A DNA stretch of 52,660 bases from CAZVYN01 sp964631125 (GTDB lineage: Bacteria > Eisenbacteria > RBG-16-71-46 > CAIMUX01): assembly GCA_964631125.1 (NCBI GenBank), contig CAZVYN010000021.1, forward strand, positions 1 to 52,660. The letters are read 5' to 3'. Position numbers and translations under genes: made by a program. Below the pieces are notes generated by a model, which saw only the letters and a list, made by a program, of their open reading frames with translations, searched no databases and had not been told where the DNA came from. Within the stretch, counting starts at the first letter, position 1. Every line of letters starts with the position of its first letter. Positions 42,402 through 50,381 of the stretch are shown here, in pieces.

Positions 42402-42453
42402 TTGTGAAAAGATGCGCAACTAGGTGCGCACCGAGTTGCGCATCTTTTCACAA
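42402..42453. terminator. 52-bp near-perfect palindrome between convergent genes (family B, copy 3)
   Basis: Perfect 20-bp arms (42402-42421 and 42434-42453), beginning TTGTGAAAAGATGCGCAACT, enclose a 12-base centre that is itself the 10-bp palindrome GGTGCGCACC flanked by one unpaired A/G. Both strands end the GC stem with TCTTTTCACAA, so it should act as a bidirectional Rho-independent terminator for the thioredoxin gene and the convergent di-heme gene. Its central CAACTnGGT...ACCGAGTTG matches the family-B palindromes at 27271 and 29883. Confidence 0.85.
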
Positions 42454-42491
42454 TGTCACCAGACTCGGAACTCGCTTCGGAACACGTTCAC

Positions 42492-42513
42492 GAACACGTT
42501 TCAAAACGTGTTC
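42492..42513. repeat. Palindromic repeat family A, copy 3 (perfect)
   Basis: Arms GAACACGTTT and AAACGTGTTC with CA between them, fully complementary. It lies 3 bp past the stop of the minus-strand di-heme gene. A half copy, GAACACGTTC, stands just before it at 42480-42489. Confidence 0.85.
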
Positions 42514-42516
42514 GGC

Positions 42517-43581
42517 CTACCGCGAGTGCTCCGCGACAAATGCCGAGTCGGTGAAGGTGTGCAGGAACGCGAGTAGGTCCGCGATCTGTGCTTCGGAGAG
42601 CAGCAAACCGGTGCCGAAGCGCACGAAGACCGCGCGATTCGGCGAGTCGTGCCCGCCGGAGTTGTAGTGGTCGACCACTTCGCGCAGCGTGCCGAAGCGC
42701 GCGTCGTGCATGTAGGGCGCGGTCAACGCGACGTTGCGCAGGGTCGGCGTCTTGAAACGGCCGTAGTCCGCCGCTTGTCCACTCACCGCCGCGCGCCCCG
42801 GATCGGTCGGCAGCCTATCCAGCCCGACGTCATGGAATCCCTGATCGGTCAGCAGGATGTTGCCGTGACAGTGGAAGCAGTCGGCCTTCTCGGTGAAGAA
42901 CAGGTTGAAGCCGCGCAATTCCTCCGGCGTGAACTCGACCTCTCCGCGCAGGAAGCGGTCGTAGCGCGACTGATTGGAGACGAGCGTTCGCTCGAACTGC
43001 GCGATCGCCATCGTCACGCGTTCCTTGGTGACGTCCTCGTCACCGAAGGCGAGGCGGAACATCTCGCGGTAGCGAGGGACCGCGGCGATCTTGTCCGTCG
43101 CGTCCTCCCAACTCTGGTGCATCTCGATCGGATTCGTGACCGGCTCGAGCGCCTGCATCTCCAACGACTGCGCGCGTCCGTCGAGGAAGAAGGCGCGTCC
43201 CCACGCCACGTTGATGATCGGAGGCGTGTTGCGTACGCCGCGGAGGCCGTCGATCCCCTCGCTGAATCGTTCGCCGTGATCGGTGAAGGAGAATTCCGGC
43301 GCGTGGCAGCCGGCGCAGGCGAGCGTGTTGTCGGCGGAGAGGATCGGGTCGGAGAAGAGTTCGCGGCCGAGAGTGATGCCTTCTTCGGTCAGGGGGTTGT
43401 CGGAAGGGATGGCGGGCGGAGGGAAGCCGGGGATGGAGAGGGTGACGGGAGTGGTGGGAGGGGGAGGTTGTGCGGGGTCTTGGCTACAGCTCGGGAGGAG
43501 GGCGGTAGTTGCGAGTGAGAGGATGAGGAGCGCGCCGCGCTGCGCGGCGCGCGACGCCGCGTGCTGCACGCGACGTTTCAT
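42517..43581 (-). CDS. Di-heme cytochrome c peroxidase / MauG-family lipoprotein (MbnH-like)
   Basis: 354 aa. Lipobox ALLPSC (Cys32). Two c-type heme motifs: CAGCH (89-93) and CFHCH (235-239). Family landmarks: PLTEEGITLGRELFSDPILS, GLRGVRNTPPIINVAWGRAFFLDGRA, FERTLVSNQSRYDRFLRGE, FKTPTLRNVALTAPYMHDARFGTL and VVDHYNSGG. It overlaps the MbnP-like gene by ATGA. In characterised systems MbnH is the di-heme enzyme that modifies a Trp of its partner MbnP. The pairing supports MbnH rather than a plain peroxidase, but without an alignment I cannot separate it fully from CcpA. Confidence 0.9.
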   Translation of the reverse strand: MKRRVQHAASRAAQRGALLILSLATTALLPSCSQDPAQPPPPTTPVTLSIPGFPPPAIPSDNPLTEEGITLGRELFSDPILSADNTLACAGCHAPEFSFTDHGERFSEGIDGLRGVRNTPPIINVAWGRAFFLDGRAQSLEMQALEPVTNPIEMHQSWEDATDKIAAVPRYREMFRLAFGDEDVTKERVTMAIAQFERTLVSNQSRYDRFLRGEVEFTPEELRGFNLFFTEKADCFHCHGNILLTDQGFHDVGLDRLPTDPGRAAVSGQAADYGRFKTPTLRNVALTAPYMHDARFGTLREVVDHYNSGGHDSPNRAVFVRFGTGLLLSEAQIADLLAFLHTFTDSAFVAEHSR

Positions 43582-44378
43582 CGCGCCACGTTAAACGCAT
43601 CCGCGGCGTTCTCCCGCAGAATCTGTTGGGGCTCGTGCCGGTCCATGATGAAGTTGCCCCAGGTCGCGAAGTCGTAGACCTGCGGAGTGCGGAACCACTG
43701 GTCGATCTCCATCTCCAGGCTGAGCGAGCGCGCCCCGTCGGTCTCCGTGAAGACGACGTCGCGAAGGAGCACGGGGACGTTGTGGTTGATGTACGGCGTC
43801 CCCTGCGAAGGACTCTCCTGCGCGCGCCCGAGGTGCGCATTGAACGGCCTCCGCGCTACCCCCTCGCGCCAGTAGAAACCCTCGATCTGGATGTTGTGGT
43901 AGCCGCCGCCGAGAGGAATCGGCCACTCCATGTTGAGGTCGTCGAGAGTCGGCTCCGCGATGCCGCCGAGGCGATTGCGCGCGTCGTCGAGCCCGATGAG
44001 GAAGGCGAGCGACACGTACTCGATCCGCGGCACGTTGGGGATGAGAAACCGGAGCGTGGGGAGCTGCTCGGCGTCGACATAATGGAGCCTCGTATCGACG
44101 AAGTTCGTGTCGGCGGAGGTGAACTGGAAGTTCGTCAGATAGTGACGCACCCGCGAGACGTAGAAGCTGTCCCCGGAGGCCGCCAGATAGCGCCCGGTCT
44201 CGAGTTCGAGGGGGCGACCGTTGACCGTGTAACGGACGTCGACTCTGACGTGCGCGCCGTTCCCCGGCGGGGGTTCGGTCGGATCGTCGTCGCCGCAAGC
44301 CGGCGCCAGGAGCAAGAGGAGCGCCAGGAGCGGTAGGCCGAGGCCCGAGGAGCGGGCGCGCCGCCGTTTGATTCCCAC
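43578..44378 (-). CDS. MbnP-family lipoprotein
   Basis: 266 aa from the GTG at 44378, preceded by GGGAGGAAG. Lipobox LLLAPAC (Cys28). The mature part follows the MbnP layout: VRVDVRYTVNGRPLELETG, YVSRVRHYLTNFQF, VDAEQLPTLRFLIPNV, YVSLAFLIGLDDARN, LNMEWPIPLGGGYHNIQIEG and a C-terminal segment with DQWFRTPQVYDF. MbnP proteins bind copper with the help of a kynurenine made from Trp by the di-heme partner; several Trp (EWP, YWREG, DQWF) are candidates. It is coupled to that partner gene by a 4-bp overlap. No methanobactin peptide gene is visible nearby. Confidence 0.85.
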   Translation of the reverse strand: MGIKRRRARSSGLGLPLLALLLLLAPACGDDDPTEPPPGNGAHVRVDVRYTVNGRPLELETGRYLAASGDSFYVSRVRHYLTNFQFTSADTNFVDTRLHYVDAEQLPTLRFLIPNVPRIEYVSLAFLIGLDDARNRLGGIAEPTLDDLNMEWPIPLGGGYHNIQIEGFYWREGVARRPFNAHLGRAQESPSQGTPYINHNVPVLLRDVVFTETDGARSLSLEMEIDQWFRTPQVYDFATWGNFIMDRHEPQQILRENAADAFNVAR

Positions 44379-44521
44379 TCGCTGCTTCCTCCCGACAGAC
44401 CCGGCTGATTCGATCTGTTGGTTAGGGTAACGTCGCGTCGAGAAGAGGGTCAACGCGGCCGGCTTCATCGGAAAGCGCGCGCGGCCAGCATTCTGGTCGT
44501 CAGAGAGGAATCCACCGAAGC

Positions 44522-45688
44522 ATGTCGTCGATCCGTTCGCTTCACCACGCTCGCTCCCGGAAGGTTCCAGCGCTGACCGCGGCGGCGCTGCTGCCGTGCT
44601 TCCTCGCCCCGGCATACGCCGCCACCTGGCGTGTGCCGTCGCAGGTCCCGACGATCCAGGCGGGAATCGACTCGGCCGCGGTCGGCGACACCGTCTTGGT
44701 CGCCGACGGCGAGTACTCGGGCCCGGGCAACTACAACATCACCTTCAGCCCGCCCCATCCGCCGGCCCCACCGGCGCCGGTCGACATCGTCGTCCGATCA
44801 GAGAACGGCTCCCGCTTCACCGTCATCGATGTCCAAGGGACGGCGGAATCTCCGCGCCGCGGCTTCTTCATCGGGACGAACGAGACGTCGGCCTCGGTCC
44901 TGGAGGGATTCACGATCAAACGCGGCCACATGGCGACGTCGCCGAGCCTACGGTCGGCCGATCCGCAGCACGACCTCAGCGCCGGAGGGGTCAAGGTCCA
45001 GACGGCCGATCCTGTCCTGCGAGACCTGGTCGTCGTGGACTGTCAGAGCGAGTTCACCGGCGGCGGAATCTCGATCGAGTTGGGCGCTCGGCCGCGGCTG
45101 GAGGAAGTGATCATTCGCGGCTGCGTGGCCGGCATCCAGGGCGGAGGTCTCAGCATCGAGACCGGTTCCGCTCCGACCATCATCGACTCCGAGATCACGG
45201 GGAGCTTTTCGCGTTCGGGCGGCGGCGTGCATGTCTCCGCCAACCCGACGTTCATCAACTGTCTCATCGCGGGCAATTGGTCACTGGCGGGCGGCGGGAT
45301 CGAGACCAACGGCTTCGCCAATCTCACGCTGGAACGGTGCCTCGTCTGGAACAACTGCGCGTCGCTCCGAGGAAATGAGGTCTATGCCGAGGCCTCGGGC
45401 TCGTTCCAGCTCGACTGCTGCCTCATCGACTCGACCGGCGTCGTCGTCGAAGGTTTCACGAGCTTGACCTACGGCGAGACCACACGCTTCGTCGATCCGC
45501 TCTTCTGTTCGCCGGAGAATTGCGAACTCGCGCCGAATCAGAGCGGGCACTACGCCGTTTCGGTCAACTCGCCCGCGCTGCCCGAGTTCACGCCGTGCGG
45601 CGAGGTCATCGGCGACGTCTCGCGCAGTTGCGCGATCGTTCCGACGTCACCCCTCAGTTGGGGGAGGCTGAAGGCGACGTTCCGCTGA
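44522..45688 (+). CDS. Secreted beta-helix protein with C-terminal SWG motif
   Basis: 388 aa. Signal peptide ends LAPAYAATW. Beta-helix beginning WRVPSQVPTIQAGIDSAAVGDTVLVADGEY, the usual start of periplasmic copper-binding/NosD-like and DUF1565-type helices, followed by rungs such as GGGISIELGARPRLEEVIIRG, GGGLSIETGSAPTIIDSEI and GGGVHVSANPTFINCLIAG. A Cys-rich region near the end (VDPLFCSPENCELAPNQSGHY) and the final SWGRLKATFR follow. Same C-terminal motif as the proteins at 6323 and 22468. Surface or extracellular; ligand unknown. Divergent from the MbnP operon over 143 bp. Confidence 0.82.
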   Translation: MSSIRSLHHARSRKVPALTAAALLPCFLAPAYAATWRVPSQVPTIQAGIDSAAVGDTVLVADGEYSGPGNYNITFSPPHPPAPPAPVDIVVRSENGSRFTVIDVQGTAESPRRGFFIGTNETSASVLEGFTIKRGHMATSPSLRSADPQHDLSAGGVKVQTADPVLRDLVVVDCQSEFTGGGISIELGARPRLEEVIIRGCVAGIQGGGLSIETGSAPTIIDSEITGSFSRSGGGVHVSANPTFINCLIAGNWSLAGGGIETNGFANLTLERCLVWNNCASLRGNEVYAEASGSFQLDCCLIDSTGVVVEGFTSLTYGETTRFVDPLFCSPENCELAPNQSGHYAVSVNSPALPEFTPCGEVIGDVSRSCAIVPTSPLSWGRLKATFR

Positions 45689-45701
45689 GCGTTCGCGCCC
45701 G

Positions 45702-48700
45702 TCATGCCGACGGCGCGGCCGCGTCCCCGGCGTGCGCGGATGGCTGGGGCGCAACCGTAACCGCCCCCGCCGCCGGATACATCCCGTGCATCTCTTGCAG
45801 ACTTTCGACGCCCCAACCGCCCGCGCGCAGTGTGCGGATCGCGTCGACGATGGCGCGGCTACCCGACAGCGTCGTGATGCAGGGGACGCCGTGCGCAAGC
45901 GCGGCTTTGCGGATGGCGCTCTCGTCGTAGAACGAGGCGCGTCCGAGCGGAGTGTTGATTACCAGTTGCACGGCGCCCTCGGCGATGCGGTCGGCGGCGT
46001 TGGGATGTCCTTCATTCACCTTGAAGATCGGCTCGACGTCCAGCCCACGCGCGCGCAGGTGCGCGGCTGTGCCTCCCGTCGCGGTCAGACGGAAGCCCAT
46101 CTCGACCAGATCTCGCGCGATCTCGGCGGCCTCGTCCTTGTCGTTGTCATTCACGGTGAGGAAGACCGCCCCTTGCAGCGGAACGCGCAAACCCGCGGCC
46201 AGTGCGGCTTTGGCGAAGGCCACGCCGAAGTCAGGGCCGATCCCCAGGACCTCCCCGGTCGAGCGCATCTCGGGTCCGAGGAGCGTGTCGACTTCGGGAA
46301 AGCGATTCGAGGAGAAGACCGGCATCTTGACGAAGACGCGATTCGGCGGAAGCGGGAGCCCTTCGTGGACCGCCTCACCGGACGTCTCCGGGCTCGCCCC
46401 TAGGCCCGCTTCGAGAGCCGGATCGGCGAGGCCCTCGCCCGACGCTTCGCGCGGTGAGAGCCAGGCCGGATCGACGAGATCCCGCAGCCGTTCGCCCAGG
46501 ATGAGTCGCGTCGCCAGTTTCGCCAGCGGCAGCCCGGTCGCCTTGGCCACCCAGGGGATGGTGCGCGAGGCGCGCGGATTCGCCTCGATCACGTAGACGA
46601 TCTCATCGCGCACCGCGAACTGCACATTCAACAGCCCCTGCACACGCAAGGCGCGAGCGAGACGGGCGGCGGCTCGGCGCATCGTCGCCTGATGACGCGG
46701 CGGCACCTTGAAAGGCGGCAGCACGCAGGCGCTATCGCCGGAGTGGATCCCCGCCTCCTCGATGTGTTGCTGCACGCCCGCGATGAGGACGTCGTCGCCA
46801 TCGCAGAGCGCGTCGACATCGACTTCGAACGCGTCTTCGAGGAATCGATCGAGGAAGACCGGATGCTGCGACGAGAAGGCGAAGGCGTCCGCGGCGTACG
46901 TCTGGAGCGCTTCGTCGTCGTAGACCACCCGCATAGCGCGCCCGCCGAGAACGTACGAGGGCCGCACGATGACCGGGTAGCCGATCCGCCGCGCCGCCGC
47001 CAGCGCTTCGTCGAGCGTCGTGGCGGTGGCCATCTCGGGCCGCGGGATCTCCAGCGCCGCCAGCAACGCGCCGAATCGTTCGCGATCCTCCGCCAGATCG
47101 ATCGAGTCGACCGATGTGCCCAAGATGCGGACGCCGGCCCGCTCCAGCTCGCGCGCGAGGTTGAGCGGCGTCTGACCGCCGAACTGCACGATGACCCCTT
47201 CCGGCTTCTCCCGCGCGACGACGTGCAGCACGTCTTCCAGCGTGACCGGTTCGAAGTAGAGGCGATCGGCGGTGTCGTAGTCGGTCGAGACCGTTTCGGG
47301 ATTGCAGTTCAGCAGGATCGATTCGACGCCTCGGTCGCGCAGCGCGTAGGCGGCGTGACAGGCGCAATAATCGAATTCGATCCCCTGCCCGATGCGGATC
47401 GGCCCGCCCCCCAAGACCAGCACCTTGCGCCGGTCGGTGGGATCGGCCTCGCAGCGACTCTCATAGGTCGAATAGAGGTACGGCGTGTGCGACTCGAACT
47501 CACCCGCGCAGGTGTCGACGCGGTGATAAACCGGCGTCACATCGAGCGTCGCGCGAGTGGCGCGCACCGCCTCTTCGGTCGTTCCCGAGAGATGCGCGAG
47601 GCGGCGGTCGGAAATCCCGGCGCGCTTCGCCGCCAAGAGATCGGGCCGAGAGAGCGCGGCCAGGCTGCGCGCCTGCACGCGCCGCTCCAACTCGATCACC
47701 TCCTGCATCTGTCGCAGGAACCAGGGATCGATGGCGGTCCAGGCCGCGATCGTCTCGGGCGTGAATCCGTGCTCCGCGCCGCGGCGCAACCCCTCGCGCA
47801 ACGCGAAGAGCCGCTCGGGCCGCGGTTCGGTCAGGAACGAGCGGAGGGCGTCATCGTCGAGCAGCTCCATCCGTCGCTGCATGGCGCCCTCGCCCGAGGA
47901 AGTCGCCATTTCCAGCGAGCGGAGCCCCTTCTGGAGCGCCTCCTTGAACGTCCGGCCGATCGCCATGATCTCGCCGACCGATTTCATCTGCGAGCCGAGG
48001 AGCGACATGGCGCCGGGAAACTTCTCGAAGTTCCACCGCGGGATCTTCACCACCACGTAATCGAGCGCCGGCTCGAAGCTGGCCGGCGTCTTCTTCGTGA
48101 TGTCGTTGGCGATCTCGTCCAGCGTGTATCCGACGGCGAGTCGCGCAGCGATCTTCGCGATCGGGAATCCGGTCGCCTTCGAGGCGAGCGCCGAAGAACG
48201 CGAGACGCGCGGATTCATCTCGATCACGAGGACGCGCCCGTCCTCCGGGTGCACGGCGAACTGGATGTTGGAGCCGCCCGTCTCCACCCCGACGCGGCGG
48301 ATCACCGCGAAGGCCTGGTCGCGCAAGTTCTGGTAGTCGCGGTCGCTCAGGGTCATGGTCGGCGCGACGGTGACCGAGTCGCCGGTGTGCACCCCCATCG
48401 GATCCAGATTCTCGATCGCGCAAACCACGACGGCCTGGTCCGCCCGATCGCGCATCACCTCGAGCTCGAACTCTTTCCAGCCGAGCAGCGACTCCTCGAT
48501 CAAGAGCTGCCGAACGGGCGAGAGATCGAGCCCGCGCCGCACGATGGCGACGAACTCTTCCTCGCTGCGCGCGATGCCGCCGCCGAGGCCGCCCAGCGTG
48601 AACGACGGGCGCACGATGAGCGGATAACCCAACTCCGCCGCTGCCGTGAGTGCTTCCTCCAGGTTGCCGGCGATGCCGCTGCGAGGAACTTCCAGACCGA

Positions 48701-49139
48701 TCTCGACCATCGCCTGCTTGAAGCTGAGGCGATCTTCGGCCAGGCGGAGCGCGTCGACGCCGGCGCCCAGCAGGCGGACGTCGAAGCGCGTGAGTATCCC
48801 GGCGTCGTGGAGCTCGAGGGCGAGGTTGATGGCGGTTTGACCGCCGACGGTGGGGAGCAGGGCATCGGGGCGCTCGCGGGCGATCACGCGCTCCAGCGCT
48901 TCCAGGGTGAGAGGTTCGATGTAGGTTTGATGGCGGAGTTCGGCGCCCGAGGCGCCGAACAGTTCTACATCCGTCATGATCGTGGCCGGGTTCGAGTTCA
49001 CCAGGATGACGCGATATCCCTCGGCCGCCAGCGCCTTCACCGCCTGCGTGCCCGAGTAGTCGAACTCGCAGGCCTGTCCGATTACGATCGGACCGGATCC
49101 CAGGACCAAGATCGAGCGGATCGATGCGTCGCGCGGCAT
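45702..49139 (-). CDS. carB: Carbamoyl-phosphate synthase large subunit
   Basis: 1145 aa. Makes carbamoyl phosphate for pyrimidine and arginine synthesis from bicarbonate, ammonia and two ATP. First ATP-grasp half: VLGSGPIVIGQACEFDYSG, NSNPATIMTD, GGQTAINLALEL, RPSFTLGGLGGG, EMNPRVSRSSALASKATG. Second half: LGGGPIRIGQGIEFDY, NCNPETVSTDYD, GGQTPLNLAREL, EANPRASRTIPWVAKATG. The MGS-like C-terminal domain ends near LRAGGWGVESLQ. An Ala/Gly/Glu-rich insertion (SPREASGEGLADPALEAG and on) sits between LILGERLRDLV and VFVKMPVFS, making it about 70 residues longer than usual. carA lies 5 bp upstream. Confidence 0.97.
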   Translation of the reverse strand: MPRDASIRSILVLGSGPIVIGQACEFDYSGTQAVKALAAEGYRVILVNSNPATIMTDVELFGASGAELRHQTYIEPLTLEALERVIARERPDALLPTVGGQTAINLALELHDAGILTRFDVRLLGAGVDALRLAEDRLSFKQAMVEIGLEVPRSGIAGNLEEALTAAAELGYPLIVRPSFTLGGLGGGIARSEEEFVAIVRRGLDLSPVRQLLIEESLLGWKEFELEVMRDRADQAVVVCAIENLDPMGVHTGDSVTVAPTMTLSDRDYQNLRDQAFAVIRRVGVETGGSNIQFAVHPEDGRVLVIEMNPRVSRSSALASKATGFPIAKIAARLAVGYTLDEIANDITKKTPASFEPALDYVVVKIPRWNFEKFPGAMSLLGSQMKSVGEIMAIGRTFKEALQKGLRSLEMATSSGEGAMQRRMELLDDDALRSFLTEPRPERLFALREGLRRGAEHGFTPETIAAWTAIDPWFLRQMQEVIELERRVQARSLAALSRPDLLAAKRAGISDRRLAHLSGTTEEAVRATRATLDVTPVYHRVDTCAGEFESHTPYLYSTYESRCEADPTDRRKVLVLGGGPIRIGQGIEFDYCACHAAYALRDRGVESILLNCNPETVSTDYDTADRLYFEPVTLEDVLHVVAREKPEGVIVQFGGQTPLNLARELERAGVRILGTSVDSIDLAEDRERFGALLAALEIPRPEMATATTLDEALAAARRIGYPVIVRPSYVLGGRAMRVVYDDEALQTYAADAFAFSSQHPVFLDRFLEDAFEVDVDALCDGDDVLIAGVQQHIEEAGIHSGDSACVLPPFKVPPRHQATMRRAAARLARALRVQGLLNVQFAVRDEIVYVIEANPRASRTIPWVAKATGLPLAKLATRLILGERLRDLVDPAWLSPREASGEGLADPALEAGLGASPETSGEAVHEGLPLPPNRVFVKMPVFSSNRFPEVDTLLGPEMRSTGEVLGIGPDFGVAFAKAALAAGLRVPLQGAVFLTVNDNDKDEAAEIARDLVEMGFRLTATGGTAAHLRARGLDVEPIFKVNEGHPNAADRIAEGAVQLVINTPLGRASFYDESAIRKAALAHGVPCITTLSGSRAIVDAIRTLRAGGWGVESLQEMHGMYPAAGAVTVAPQPSAHAGDAAAPSA

Positions 49140-49144
49140 CGCGG

Positions 49145-50254
49145 TCAGTGACTCACGCCGGTCAGCGTGGCGACGAACTCATCGAAGGCGCCGCTCGCCT
49201 CGTGCGGCCCGGGCGACGCCTCCGGGTGGTACTGCAGGCTCCAGATCGGGCGGCTGCGGTGGCGCACTCCCTCGACGGTTTGATCGTTCAGGTTCACGTG
49301 CGTCACCTCCAGATCGTCCGGCACGCTCGACGGATCGATCGCGTAATTGTGGTTCTGCGATGTGATCGCGACGTGACCGGTGCGCAGATCCTTCACCGGA
49401 TGATTGGCGCCGTGATGTCCATACGGCAGCTTCACGATGCGGGCGCCGAAGACCATCCCGGTGAGCTGATGCCCGAGACAGATGGCCAACGTCGGGTACC
49501 GCTGCAAGAGACGCTCGATCCGGGGCAGACTCTCCGTCAGCGCCGACGGATCTCCCGGACCGTTCGATAGCACCAGTCCATCGGGCGAGAGCCGTTCGAT
49601 CCAACTCGGTTCAGCGTGCGCCGGCAACACGGTGATCTGGCAGCCGCGCCGATCCAGCTCACGCAGGATGCCGAACTTCACGCCGCAATCGAGCACGACG
49701 ATGCGCGGGCCGTCCGGACGGGCGCCGTCGGAACGATCGTGATACCGACTCTCGCGCCACTGGTACGCCGCCGGCGTGCTGACCGCGCCCACCGCGTCGA
49801 TCTGGTCCATGCGCGGCAACTCGCGCGCCCGCCCGACCGCCTCCGCTGGATCCTCGACGCGCGTCGTCATCCAGCCGCGCAGAACGCCCTTCTCGCGCAG
49901 TCGCAACGTGAGCGCGCGCGTGTCGACATCGCTGAGGGCGAAGCGATCGTGCGCGCGCAGATACGCGACGAGGCTCTGGCGCGATCGCGCGTGGGAAGGG
50001 GTCTCGCAGACTTCTCGCGCCACCACGCCCGCCGCGTGCGGGCCGGCCGACTCCTCATCCCCTTGCATCCCGTAGTTGCCGATGTGCGGAGCGGTGAAGA
50101 CGACGATCTGTCCGTGATACGAGGGGTCGGTGAGGATCTCTTCGTAGCCGGTCATCGCCGTGTTGAAGACCACTTCGCCGCCGGCCTGGCCGGGTGCGCC
50201 GAGAGCGCGGCCAGGGAACAGACTCCCGTCCTCCAGGGCGAGCAGCGCGCGCAC
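49145..50254 (-). CDS. carA: Carbamoyl-phosphate synthase small (glutaminase) subunit
   Basis: 369 aa. Starts RALLALEDGSLFPGRALG; the structural N-domain has VVFNTAMTGYEEILTDPSYHGQIV. Class I glutamine amidotransferase: the catalytic Cys lies in LAICLGHQL, with His and Glu in SLQYHPEASPGP, preceded by SNGPGDP. Supplies ammonia to the carB product through an internal tunnel. The two genes are 5 bp apart. I see no attenuator-like leader in the 127 bp upstream; it holds three 13-bp repeats (50340-50381) that follow the regulator gene. Confidence 0.97.
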   Translation of the reverse strand: MRALLALEDGSLFPGRALGAPGQAGGEVVFNTAMTGYEEILTDPSYHGQIVVFTAPHIGNYGMQGDEESAGPHAAGVVAREVCETPSHARSRQSLVAYLRAHDRFALSDVDTRALTLRLREKGVLRGWMTTRVEDPAEAVGRARELPRMDQIDAVGAVSTPAAYQWRESRYHDRSDGARPDGPRIVVLDCGVKFGILRELDRRGCQITVLPAHAEPSWIERLSPDGLVLSNGPGDPSALTESLPRIERLLQRYPTLAICLGHQLTGMVFGARIVKLPYGHHGANHPVKDLRTGHVAITSQNHNYAIDPSSVPDDLEVTHVNLNDQTVEGVRHRSRPIWSLQYHPEASPGPHEASGAFDEFVATLTGVSH

Positions 50255-50339
50255 GATTCGAACCTCCGGTTCGGAGAGATGAGGGGGCGATCAGAGGAGT
50301 TCGAGCGGAAGGTAGGGAAGAGAGGCGGGCGGAGCAACG

Positions 50340-50381
50340 CTGCTCTGAGGGGCTGCTCTGAGGGGCCGCTGCTGTGAGGGG
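50340..50381. repeat. 13-bp direct repeat, three units
   Basis: Three copies of CTGCTCTGAGGGG (the third with one change and offset by three bases), directly after the stop of the response regulator gene. Confidence 0.8.

Noticed and set aside
39959..42451. 830-codon minus-strand open frame
   Set aside because: Covers three clear plus-strand genes and has no family resemblance.
46692..49151. 819-codon open frame on the plus strand opposite carB
   Set aside because: Mirror image of carB in a GC-rich genome; composition Arg/Asp/Glu/His-rich with no recognisable domain.
50255..50381. Pyrimidine attenuator or riboswitch upstream of carA
   Set aside because: Only a 6-bp hairpin CGAACC/GGTTCG and the 13-bp repeats are visible; no terminator/antiterminator pair.
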